A DNA stretch of 64,000 nucleotides from Azospirillum oleiclasticum (lineage in GTDB: Bacteria > Pseudomonadota > Alphaproteobacteria > Azospirillales > Azospirillaceae), in NCBI RefSeq assembly GCF_013423485.1, contig NZ_JABFFR010000009.1:62001-126000 (forward strand). Reading direction: 5' to 3'. This document shows positions 34,007 to 42,158 of the stretch, piece after piece. The notes beneath the pieces were generated by a model, which saw nothing but the letters and a program-made list of their open reading frames with translations, had not been told where the DNA came from and did not search any database. Position 1 is the first letter of the stretch. Each line of letters starts with the position of its first letter. The position numbers and the translations under genes are program-made.

Positions 34007-36016
34007 TCAGGGAGGCGTCGCAATGGCGTCGCCGTCCTCGCCACCGTAGACCAGGATCTCGATCTCCGTCCCGTCGGCGGTCTCCCGCTCAACCAGCAGC
34101 CGGGCGATGCACTCGAGCTCTTGCCGGTGCCGTTGGATCAGGTCCTTGGCCTCGGCGTAGCCGTCCGCCAGCATCGCTGACACCTGCGCCCCCATATCAG
34201 GGCGCAGCGACAGCGTCGCGGGCAGCGTGTCCGGCGTCGGAAGGCCGCGCCAGAGCAGGCCGTCAACACCGTCATCAAGCCCGTAGGCGTTCAGCGCCGC
34301 GGCCGCCAGCATCGTCGCCTGGGCCAAGTCCGACGACGCATTCCCGCCCGAGCCGGTCGACACGTCGCCAAACACGACCTCCTCGGCGGCGCGCCCGGCC
34401 AGCAGCATCCGCAGCCGACCAGCGACCTCCTTGCGCGTGACCGGCTTCCGGTCGCGCCGGTCGGCCACGACGCCGCCCTGGGTGTCGGCGGTCTGGCGGA
34501 TGGACGCGCTGACCAAGGCGCCCGGTTCCTCGACCACCAGAACCAGCGCGTGCCCAGCTTCATGAACGGCGTACCGGTACGCCTCGTCGGCGGTCCGTGC
34601 CCGCTGGAGCCCGCGTATCTCGTCGAGCACGTCGTCGATTACAAGGTCCCGGCCACCATGCCGGGCGCGCCGTCGGGCACCGCGCACCCAGCGCTCGCAG
34701 TCAGCGCCGGTACCGCCCAGCGCCAACAAGGATGCCTTGGACAAGTCCGCCTCCGGCAGGTCACCGCCCAGGTGGTGGCGCAGAATTCTGGCCAGCGCCT
34801 GCTGGTCAGGCAGCGGGATGGCGATGGTCCTGTCCAGACGCCCGGACCGCGTGATCGCCGGATCCAGGCGGCCGGGGTGGTTGCAGGCGCCGATAACGAC
34901 GACGCCCTCGCGGCCACCGATTCCGTCCAGTTCCTCGAGCAATCCATTCACCACCTGGATGCTGTAATCCTTGTTATCGTGGGTGAATCTCGTCCGATCG
35001 CCGAAGGAGTCGATCTCGTCGATGAACAGGATGGCGGGCGCCGCCGCACGTGCTTCGGCGAAGGCTGCGCGCATCACCTTCAGCAGATCGTTCAGGTATC
35101 CGGCCGCCTGCCACTGGCTCAGCGTACCGCTGATCAGCGGCACGCCGCAGCTTCCGGCCAACGCCTTCGCGAACGTCGTCTTCCCGGTGCCTGGCGGACC
35201 ATACAATAGGACACCGCGGTCGACCGCCGACCACGGCAAGACGCCACGCCGGTACTCGGCTAGGTCGCGCACCAGCGCCATCCCCCAGGTGACGGCCTCG
35301 TCCATGCCGTGGAGCTGGCCGAGCACCACGCCCGTAGAGGCCGCCTTGGCCTCGAGCAGGCGCCGGAGGCGGCCCATGTAGCCATTGGCATCCGTCCCGG
35401 GGCGCCACGCCAGCCGCAGGTCCTCGAGGGCGATGCGGCGGCACAGAGTTTCGGACAGAGCGGCCGTCGGCAGCGTGCCGGTCAGCACACCGAGCGTCTC
35501 GGCCAATGCCGCTGCGTCCAGTGGCGGGATGACGATCCGGAGGTCGGCGACGCGCATGAGGTCGCGCGGGAGGTGGCGCTCGGGGACCGGGCTGAAGCCG
35601 ACCACCGGGCATCCGGCGCTGAGCGCGGCCGACACTCCGGCGTTCCCCCGGCCCGGGCTGAGGTCCTTCTGGGTGCCATCGCGGCGGTAGACGACCCAGG
35701 CCGTGTGGTGGGCTGGAAACCGCCAGAACGGAGTCTTGATGCTGTCACCATCCTGATCCACGTCGCTGTGCGGCCACACCACGCGCCCCCAGACCGTCTT
35801 CACCGGACCCATCCAGCCCGCTCCCGGCATCTGGACGACAACGGCGACGCCCGCGGCAGCCAGCGCCTTCTTCAAATCCGGCGCGGCGTCCAGTGCCCGG
35901 CGGAGTATCACCTCGGCGGCGGCCTCGACGGGGTCGATCTGCGGTGCCTTGGCGGCGTCCTCCGCCGCCGCGGCGCCCCTGTCGATTTCAGGATCGGCAT
36001 CCTTCGGCGTCACCAT
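34007..36016 (-). CDS. Soluble FtsH-like AAA+ metalloprotease
   Basis: 669 residues. An N-terminal domain of ~220 residues of unknown type replaces the two membrane helices of FtsH. The AAA+ module has Walker A LLYGPPGTGKTTFAKALAG (~274), Walker B ILFIDEIDSFGDRT and RSGRLDRTIAIPLPD. The M41 protease has AVHEAGHALVLVV (~489) and the third zinc ligand region GGNASSDLAQATML. Both active sites look intact, so an ATP-driven cytoplasmic protease is expected. Two small genes precede it within 25 and 10 bases and are probably its partners. Such proteases occur in mobile islands, but I know no named defence system with this exact set. Confidence 0.88.
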   Translation of the reverse strand: MVTPKDADPEIDRGAAAAEDAAKAPQIDPVEAAAEVILRRALDAAPDLKKALAAAGVAVVVQMPGAGWMGPVKTVWGRVVWPHSDVDQDGDSIKTPFWRFPAHHTAWVVYRRDGTQKDLSPGRGNAGVSAALSAGCPVVGFSPVPERHLPRDLMRVADLRIVIPPLDAAALAETLGVLTGTLPTAALSETLCRRIALEDLRLAWRPGTDANGYMGRLRRLLEAKAASTGVVLGQLHGMDEAVTWGMALVRDLAEYRRGVLPWSAVDRGVLLYGPPGTGKTTFAKALAGSCGVPLISGTLSQWQAAGYLNDLLKVMRAAFAEARAAAPAILFIDEIDSFGDRTRFTHDNKDYSIQVVNGLLEELDGIGGREGVVVIGACNHPGRLDPAITRSGRLDRTIAIPLPDQQALARILRHHLGGDLPEADLSKASLLALGGTGADCERWVRGARRRARHGGRDLVIDDVLDEIRGLQRARTADEAYRYAVHEAGHALVLVVEEPGALVSASIRQTADTQGGVVADRRDRKPVTRKEVAGRLRMLLAGRAAEEVVFGDVSTGSGGNASSDLAQATMLAAAALNAYGLDDGVDGLLWRGLPTPDTLPATLSLRPDMGAQVSAMLADGYAEAKDLIQRHRQELECIARLLVERETADGTEIEILVYGGEDGDAIATPP

Positions 36017-36040
36017 GGCGTCACTTCTCCCGGCCGCGGG

Positions 36041-36244
36041 TCAGCTCAACGACAACAGGATGTCGTCGAGCGGGCGGAGAATGTGCAGCATCCGTCCACC
36101 GGTGACCGTGACGACGCACTCGTCGCCGAGATCGTCGAGTTCGCTCACGCCTTGGACGTCGTCCGGCCGTAGGGCATGGCGGCGCCCAGCAGCATCGCGA
36201 AGGATCACGTATCCGGTCTGGCGGGGCTGTTTGCTCATGTCCAT
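36041..36244 (-). CDS. Small protein upstream of the FtsH-like protease
   Basis: 67 residues, start ATG 36244 with AGGGAG nine bases before. The sequence (GYVILRDAAGRRHALRPDDVQGVSELDD, then CVVTVTGGRMLHILRPLDDILLSL) is a compact beta-rich domain. The paired G-R-x-x-x-x-L-R-P motifs suggest a small regulator or adaptor. It has no known family. It is in one operon with the protease. Confidence 0.6.
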   Translation of the reverse strand: MDMSKQPRQTGYVILRDAAGRRHALRPDDVQGVSELDDLGDECVVTVTGGRMLHILRPLDDILLSLS

Positions 36245-36254
36245 TGGGCTCTCC

Positions 36255-36488
36255 CTAGTCGCTGTTGCCGACGGTGCCGATACTGGCCACATGCTCTGCC
36301 TCGACGACGGCGGTGTCGTCGCCCCAGAGCCGCAGGAGGCGGGCACCGACGAACCGGTTGGTGGTGAGCAGGCGTTCCGCTTGCGCCCAGGCGGCGTGCT
36401 CGCTGATGCAGACGAGGCGCTCGCCAGGGCACAGGGTGCTGCCCGCGGTGGCCGGATCACGCCGAGTCAGCGTTAGGACAACATGCAT
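36255..36488 (-). CDS. Small protein, first gene of the protease operon
   Basis: 77 residues from ATG 36488 (a TTG four codons earlier is possible). Strands and a helix are predicted from MHVVLTLTRRDPA, LVCISEHAAWAQAERLLTT and VGARLLRLWGDDTAVVEAEHV. The last part resembles a strand-hairpin like that of the next protein. Not recognised. It lies 10 bases before the 67-residue gene. Confidence 0.55.
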   Translation of the reverse strand: MHVVLTLTRRDPATAGSTLCPGERLVCISEHAAWAQAERLLTTNRFVGARLLRLWGDDTAVVEAEHVASIGTVGNSD

Positions 36489-36795
36489 CTTCACGGACAA
36501 CCATCCCTACTTCTTGGCGGATGGCAGGAGAATGTTCCTTAAACGTTTTCTCGGCAATACGCCTTTTGGTTCGCCTACAGAGAGGTTTTCGACGTCTTCC
36601 GCCTGCCAGGCCGGACACGAGGCGTCCTCGCCAAAGTCGGTACCTCTGAAGAGTCTGCTGCGTGGCGCTCAAAGAGATCGCGTGCGCATCCTCCCTTCGG
36701 CGACGAAGGCCCCGAGCACAAGGTGAGTCGCGGCCTTGCTGCCCATGGTAGCCGCCATAGCTGTTGAGAGAGCGATGCGACCTGGGAGGTGGTGC

Positions 36796-36984
36796 ATGGG
36801 GGGTGATTCGGGGTGGGTCCGCACCCTCGCGGCCGTTCTGTTCGTGATCGGCGCCATCGGCTTTGTCTGGTACGTGCAGCACGCTGCCCGCGCCATCGCC
36901 CTGCTGCGGGTCATCCGCGCGCAACGACAACGGCTGCGTCGAGGCAGCGATCGTCTGACGGCGCGCAGACCGGAGCAGCCGTAG
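36796..36984 (+). CDS. Small membrane protein, 62 aa
   Basis: One hydrophobic helix (TLAAVLFVIGAIGFVWYV, residues ~10-27) after a short MGGDSGW start, then a basic tail of Arg-rich helix. A ribosome site GGGAGG lies before ATG 36796. It is divergent from the protease operon. The gap 36,489-36,795 holds both promoters, with nothing else recognised. Function unknown. Confidence 0.5.
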   Translation: MGGDSGWVRTLAAVLFVIGAIGFVWYVQHAARAIALLRVIRAQRQRLRRGSDRLTARRPEQP

Positions 36985-37053
36985 GCCTCCCCGCCGCGAA
37001 CGGCGATGCTTCCTGGCAGCGCACATACCGAACTTGAACAAGAGGGTGGCGTC

Positions 37054-37191
37054 ATGAGGCTGGAAGACAAGCTGGCGCCCCTTCGTATTCGGCGCTACAG
37101 CGATGACCGGACTCTGCGGATGGACGTGCTGGCCGAGACGGTGCACCGGGTCCGCGACGAGGCCCGGCGCGGTTTCTTCCGGCGCCGGTGA
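37054..37191 (+). CDS. Small basic protein, 45 aa
   Basis: MRLEDKLAPLRIRRY is followed by a helical, Arg-rich stretch ending FFRRR. GAGGG lies a few bases before ATG 37054. It may be the second gene of the short plus-strand pair. It is too small to assign. Confidence 0.4.
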   Translation: MRLEDKLAPLRIRRYSDDRTLRMDVLAETVHRVRDEARRGFFRRR

Positions 37192-37404
37192 CCGTAGCCC
37201 GTGCTGGCCTGCGCCAGCCCGCGGCCTGGGAACGATCGCATCCGATCAGGATGCAGGTGCAGGCGACTCAAGATGGTCGACGAAAGGAATGTCGATCCCA
37301 TTCAAAGGCTTAGTCGCCGGAATCCGGGAGAATCATTGACTCTAAAGAGGACGCCCGCGGACATGGCCACCGTCAGCCGCGCCGACCTCGAACTCCCCGC
37401 GGCG

Positions 37405-39354
37405 TCAGGGACCTTCGTAGTAGCCGATCAATGGTGGGTTCTCCGGGTCACCCCGGCGCATCATCCTGTCCAGCGACGGCGCGACATCGGCTGGCGGCGG
37501 CGCGAAGGTCTGGTCCACGATGATGACCTGCCAGTCGGCCAGCACGCTGCCGAGCAGGGCGTACAGGTGCGCGTAAAAATTCCTGAAAATGTCCGGATTC
37601 ACGTCCGGAGTGATGTTTTTCATCGGAGAGTCGATGATGAGCACCCGTGGAACCGGCAGGCGCTGCTCCGCGGCCGTTTTGTGGAGCGCCAGCGCGAAGG
37701 CGATCTTCATCAGGATCTTCTTGCCGCCGCTGCCTACGGTGAAGAAGGAGAAGGCCCGGCTTTCGTCGCCCTTCGGCCATATCACGGGGATCAGGTTGCG
37801 GCGTCCGAGCACAACCTGGTCGTTGGCCGAGAACGCCGGGAACTTGATCGCGCCGAGCACGGCTGCGTAGTTCTCCTCCAGCTTCGTCAGGTTCTGTTCG
37901 GCGCCGACGAGCTTGGCTTCCTCCTCCTCGAGCTTGCGCTGCACCGCCTCAATATCGGCCGACAGAAGGTCGGCCTGGACAAAGAGCCGGGCGATCTCGG
38001 CGGGCAGCGCCCGAATGCGCTCCAGGAACGAGGAGCGCTCCCGGATGACGGCAAGTCGCTGCTCGCCAACACGGCTTCGTGCCAGGAAGTCCGATTCATA
38101 CCCGTGAAGCGACTCCGCTACGCGACCGTCCACCTCGCGCCGGGCTTGCCGTACCTCCGCGAGTTTGGCTTGCAGCGGGCCGCGTGACTTGCGGTGCCGC
38201 GACACCGAGTCCTGAAGGTCGGCGATGCGCGCATCCAAGTCCTGGCGCACGACATCCGCGGTGAGCGCCTGCCCGCGCGGCTGCTGGCCGGACGGTGTGT
38301 GGCACAGGTAGCAGGCGTCGTCCGTGTGTTCGGCTTTTACCGGGAGCCCGGACCCGCAGCGCGGGCAGCACTCGAACTCCACGCCGTCGAGGACGCGGTG
38401 GGAAATGTCCACCCGCGCCGCTTTCATCTTGAGCTGCATGAGCTCGGCCGCCAACGCCTCCTGTTCGCCGATGCGGGCGCTGACCTCGTCGATCGCGTCC
38501 TCAAGGGTCACCACCTGGGCGGCCAGCTCCTTCAGCCTCCTGCGGTTTTCATCGGAGATCCGCGTGTCCGGCCGATACCCCGCGCGCAACGCAGCAAGCT
38601 CCTCTTCGATCCGCCTTGCTTCGGCGTTCAGCTCCTCCAGCTCCGCGGCAATGCGCTCCTCAGAGTCGAACCCGAAGGGGGCCAGGAACGCGCGAACCTT
38701 CGTGATGGAGTCGCGTTGGGCGCGCTGCTCCTGCTTCAGGCGCTGAAGCTCGATCTGGAGTTCGTTCAGCCGCTCGCTCAGGTGGCCGACGAAGAACCGC
38801 AGGGTGTCTTGGCTCTTCTCCTTCCGGATCGGCACGTCGAGCAGGAAGAAGTCCGAGTCGAGGTTGTCTTGGTCGAGATAGACGAACTTGAAGATGTCGC
38901 GGATGCTGAGGCGCACCAGCGGCGAGTCGCTGTCGTAGGTGCGCCGCCGGACTTTCACGACCGGGATCCCCAGGAGCCGGAGGATCAGGTCGCTGAAACT
39001 GAAGACGTCCTCACCGAAGATCGGCTCCGCCCGCGGTCTCATGGGCGCCGACACCATGTAGGTCTCGCCCGCGGCGGTCTGCCAGGTGACCTGCGCCGAA
39101 CCGGCGTCCTGGGCGACCCGCTCGATGACCACGGTGTTCGTGCCCATCCGCGTCTGCAACGCGACGGAGACGAGCTCCTGCTTGAGCGCCGGGGTGCCCG
39201 GGAACCGGCCGCCGAGGCAGAAGTCGATGAGGGCCGGGATGCTGGACTTACCGGCCGACATTTCGCCATGGAAGAACGAGACCCGTTCGGCGAAGCGCAC
39301 CGTCTCGACGCTCGCACGGCAACGCAGCTGGAGGTACTCGAAGCGCAGCTTCAT
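37405..39354 (-). CDS. Rad50/SMC-like ABC ATPase of a Lamassu/ABC-3C system (LmuB-like)
   Basis: 649 residues. P-loop FFHGEMSAGKSSIPALI at ~28-44 replaces the usual GxxGxGKS with GEMSAGKSS, as in the DUF3732-like group. Long coiled coils (~215-310 and ~390-520) surround a zinc hook with CPRCGSGLP (~322) and CYLC (~345). The C-terminal ATPase half has FTVGSGGKKILMKIAFALALH and VLIIDSPMKN. The start overlaps the middle-component stop in ATGA. In Lamassu-type systems this protein senses DNA ends or phage replication structures and releases the effector. Confidence 0.85.
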   Translation of the reverse strand: MKLRFEYLQLRCRASVETVRFAERVSFFHGEMSAGKSSIPALIDFCLGGRFPGTPALKQELVSVALQTRMGTNTVVIERVAQDAGSAQVTWQTAAGETYMVSAPMRPRAEPIFGEDVFSFSDLILRLLGIPVVKVRRRTYDSDSPLVRLSIRDIFKFVYLDQDNLDSDFFLLDVPIRKEKSQDTLRFFVGHLSERLNELQIELQRLKQEQRAQRDSITKVRAFLAPFGFDSEERIAAELEELNAEARRIEEELAALRAGYRPDTRISDENRRRLKELAAQVVTLEDAIDEVSARIGEQEALAAELMQLKMKAARVDISHRVLDGVEFECCPRCGSGLPVKAEHTDDACYLCHTPSGQQPRGQALTADVVRQDLDARIADLQDSVSRHRKSRGPLQAKLAEVRQARREVDGRVAESLHGYESDFLARSRVGEQRLAVIRERSSFLERIRALPAEIARLFVQADLLSADIEAVQRKLEEEEAKLVGAEQNLTKLEENYAAVLGAIKFPAFSANDQVVLGRRNLIPVIWPKGDESRAFSFFTVGSGGKKILMKIAFALALHKTAAEQRLPVPRVLIIDSPMKNITPDVNPDIFRNFYAHLYALLGSVLADWQVIIVDQTFAPPPADVAPSLDRMMRRGDPENPPLIGYYEGP

Positions 39355-39902
39355 GGCGTGATGGCCTCGTCGTAGGCGAGCGTCGCGATCTCGGGGAAGG
39401 TGGCGTAGATGAACTTCATGATGTCCGCCGCCCCGATGTCGATCCTCTGGCGGAGCATGCGAGCACGGGCCGCCAACGGTTTGGTGGCGTCTTCTTCCGC
39501 CAACGCGGCCGCAATCTCCATCCCGCGCGCCGTCAAGGACAGCCGGACGGTGCGGCCGTCGGTGTCGACCCGTGCCAAGCCCTTGGCGGACAGGATGTTG
39601 ATGAAGCGTCGGTAGCGATGGTCCCACGGCCCAAAGCGGTACCGGACCATCGTCGCTTCGACAGTGCGGCGTTCGTAGGCCTCCACCGGCACGCGCTCGG
39701 GCGTGACCCCGCGGGCGACCATCGCGCGCTCGAAGTACGACGGGTACCTGAGCAGGAAATCCAGCTTGGCGAGTTTGGTGATGCCGTGGATCGCCGCGTC
39801 ATCCGGCCTGCTGAACGCCAGCAGGAGGACGAGCATGCGGGCCAGGTGAACCGGCTCGTCGCGGTCGAGGCTGGTCACGATGTCGGCGAGCGTGAGCCTC
39901 AT
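39351..39902 (-). CDS. Middle component of the ABC-3C/Lamassu system (LmuC-like)
   Basis: 183 residues, mainly helical with winged-helix-like parts (RPDDAAIHGITKLAKLDFLLRYP and MVRYRFGPWDHRYRRFINILSAKGLARV). It matches the layout of ABC-3C middle components by position and size rather than by a strong motif. Both ends overlap their neighbours by 4 bases (ATGA). The expected role is to bridge the ATPase and the nuclease. Confidence 0.75.
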   Translation of the reverse strand: MRLTLADIVTSLDRDEPVHLARMLVLLLAFSRPDDAAIHGITKLAKLDFLLRYPSYFERAMVARGVTPERVPVEAYERRTVEATMVRYRFGPWDHRYRRFINILSAKGLARVDTDGRTVRLSLTARGMEIAAALAEEDATKPLAARARMLRQRIDIGAADIMKFIYATFPEIATLAYDEAITP

Positions 39903-41155
39903 CGGACAGCCTTCAGATCGAACCGGTCACTCCACCAGACCGTACACTCCTCGGTCAGAATCCCGGCCGTACCAAGCAGGTGCTCCCGTGCGCAATCGAA
40001 CATCGGCAAGGTACTCGTACGCAGCCGATCTTCCAGCATCTGCCGAAGGGCTGTGTACATCGCGCTCGCATACTTCTGGCCCGGCTGCTCAACGGACAGC
40101 TGAGCCTCGACGCAATCGTCCCTAACCAAGGTTTTCAGATGCTGCAAACGCCGGTTGGCCTCGTCGAGACCGTAGCGGTAAACCCATTTGACATACAGTG
40201 TCTCCATGGACTTCTTGAAGTCCTTCAACGAGTCGACACGCGCCATCTGGAGGCCACCGTGCTCGAGCTTCTCGACCATGACGTCGAACCCTGGCGGAAG
40301 TGCGTCTGCCGAGACGCCTCCTGACGAGACCAGAAGGTTGTCCGCCCCTTCGACCAGGGACTGCCGGATGACCTCTTCCACCCGGTCCGCGGTGATCGTC
40401 TTGCCCGCCAGCAGCAGGGCATCCCGCTGAGCATCGAAATCCATCACCAAACTGTACAGGTCAGCGACGCTGCCGCCGAGAACGCAGCTGGAGGCCTGTT
40501 GGCAAAGGTAGATGAGGTTGTCGGCAACCCTGGTGAGGGTGTGGAACGTCTGCGTTCGCCGGTAGTCCCGAACATCGCCGACGTTTTCGCGCAGATCCTT
40601 GTACGGCCGCTCCAGGTCCGTTTGCTGACCGAGAAGAAGCAGCTTGAGCACGGCGGCAACGACGTGTGCCTCGTCACAGCCGTGCTCACCGCACAGGCCG
40701 GACACAAACTTCTTGAGCAGGTGCGCCTTGGTCAAGCCATCGAGGTTGCCACGCTCGCAGATCTGGGCGCGAATGTAGGAAAGGTTGTTCCCGTTCTCCT
40801 TCTCACCCCAAAACCCGTGGTTGGTGATGAAATGGAAGTTGTCAAACCGAGCCGGATAGGCTTTTTCAAGTTTGGCAAACCGGCCAATGCTGTTCTTGAC
40901 AGCATCATCATTGGCCTTGAAGGGTTCCAAGTCGAAACGGCGTGTCTTGACCTGGAGAGCATCATAGGTCCCCCCCGGCTTCCGGAGCAGGATGTCTTCG
41001 TGATTCTCGCAATAGACGGCTTCCAGCTGGCCGGACAGCAGCCGCAGACACTGAAGAGCTGCGAAACAATGCTGGTACGAGAACCGCGCTTGGGTGTCAG
41101 CGCCGGGATCCGTCTTGTCGAGCACCGCGCCTGGGTCCGGCGACGCCGTCGTCAC
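39899..41155 (-). CDS. Cap4-type (DUF4297) nuclease effector of the ABC-3C/Lamassu system (LmuA-like)
   Basis: 418 residues. Near the N-terminus EAVYCENHEDILLR (~46-59) and DALQVKTRR (65-73) give the PD-(D/E)XK-like catalytic set E..ED..D..QVK of Cap4/DUF4297 nucleases. The rest is helical and probably binds the other subunits. The GTG start 41155 has GAGGAG 7 bases upstream. It is the first gene of the three-gene operon. When triggered it is expected to degrade DNA and kill or arrest the infected cell. Confidence 0.83.
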   Translation of the reverse strand: MTTASPDPGAVLDKTDPGADTQARFSYQHCFAALQCLRLLSGQLEAVYCENHEDILLRKPGGTYDALQVKTRRFDLEPFKANDDAVKNSIGRFAKLEKAYPARFDNFHFITNHGFWGEKENGNNLSYIRAQICERGNLDGLTKAHLLKKFVSGLCGEHGCDEAHVVAAVLKLLLLGQQTDLERPYKDLRENVGDVRDYRRTQTFHTLTRVADNLIYLCQQASSCVLGGSVADLYSLVMDFDAQRDALLLAGKTITADRVEEVIRQSLVEGADNLLVSSGGVSADALPPGFDVMVEKLEHGGLQMARVDSLKDFKKSMETLYVKWVYRYGLDEANRRLQHLKTLVRDDCVEAQLSVEQPGQKYASAMYTALRQMLEDRLRTSTLPMFDCAREHLLGTAGILTEECTVWWSDRFDLKAVR

Positions 41156-41242
41156 GCACTACTCCTCACCATTGCGCTCGATGGTTTGTTCGGCCTTTAA
41201 GGCTCAGCCTCGACCAATGGGTATGCAGCAGGCAATCTGAGT

Positions 41243-41640
41243 TCACAAGAACTTCTTTTTCAGGTGGTAGGTGGTGACGCCGATGTGACCGGCTTCTCGA
41301 ATCCGCTGCGCCAGTTCTGCGTTGTTCGCACGGACTTGCAGAGACGCGAACGGCAGCGACTTCTCGCTGCCAACTCGGAGGAACACCCCCTCCTGAACCA
41401 AGCCGACGGGCAAGGCCTGCACCGGTAACGGAAGCTCTCCGACCTCGTGGAGGAAGAGCGCGCCGTCAGCCGCACGCAAGGCGTAGCCGCGGCGCAGCGC
41501 GTTGGCTCCGATGAATGCCCCCCTTCGCGTGCACGAACACCTCGCTGCCGATCAGGTCTGCCGGGGTGGCGGCACAGTTCACCGCCATGAAGGGCGCCTC
41601 GACGCGCTGCGAAATCCGTTGGACGAAGCTGGTCACCACC
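41243..41640 (-). pseudogene. Broken sigma-54-dependent activator (AAA+ domain fragment)
   Basis: Read on the minus strand, APFMAVNCAATPADLIGSEVFVHAKG is followed, after a one-base shift, by GAFIGANALRRGYALRAADGALFLHEVGELPLPV, and then by VGSEKSLPFASLQVRANNAEL. This is the NtrC/RtcR-type central domain with a GAFTGA-like loop and Walker B. An extra G in the run at 41518-41523 breaks the frame. Both ends of the gene are missing. No function remains. It fills most of the 690-base gap between the nuclease gene and the DUF4258 gene; the rest shows nothing. Confidence 0.8.
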
Positions 41641-41845
41641 TCCTTACCTCATGGTGGGAGGATAGCTAACCGCCGGATCCTGCGCTCTACCATCAGCCAG
41701 TCATGCAAAACCGCCCCGGCATAGCCATGTAAACTATTCAGGAGAAGCTATGGAGTTTTCCACCCCGAAATCACGCACTGCATAGCGACAGTCCACGCTT
41801 CAGATGGCAGGTTTGTGCTGCCTGACGAAAGCATGGAGGCGGCGA

Positions 41846-42148
41846 ATGGGGGTGATGACGACCAGGCACTCCGAGAAGCGTGTGCGCCAACGCGGGGTAA
41901 CGGACGACGTCCTCGACACCCTTGTTGGCTGGGCGGACATCGCCATCCCGGTAGGCGGGGGTGACACCAGTCTTTGGCTGAGCCGGGAAGGAGCCGAGGA
42001 GCTTGCCGCCGAGGGGATCTCACGGCACCACCTCGACCGCATGAAGGGCTTGGCCGCGGTGGTCACCGGGGACGGCGTGGTCAAGACGGTGCTGGTGGTG
42101 CGCAAGTCGGGCCGGGGAAAGCGGCGCTACCGCCGCGGGGCCAAATGA
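41846..42148 (+). CDS. DUF4258-like small protein
   Basis: 100 residues. The start TTRHSEKRVRQRGVTDDVLDTLVGWAD matches the H-S-x-x-R-x-x-x-R-G-V pattern of DUF4258 proteins, a family related in fold to RelE-type toxins. A glycine-containing segment and a basic end (SGRGKRRYRRGAK) follow. GGAGG lies 6 bases before ATG 41846. It is 10 bases from the next gene and probably the first gene of an operon to 44,548. No antitoxin is recognised next to it. Confidence 0.65.
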   Translation: MGVMTTRHSEKRVRQRGVTDDVLDTLVGWADIAIPVGGGDTSLWLSREGAEELAAEGISRHHLDRMKGLAAVVTGDGVVKTVLVVRKSGRGKRRYRRGAK

Positions 42149-42158
42149 GGAAGGCCTG

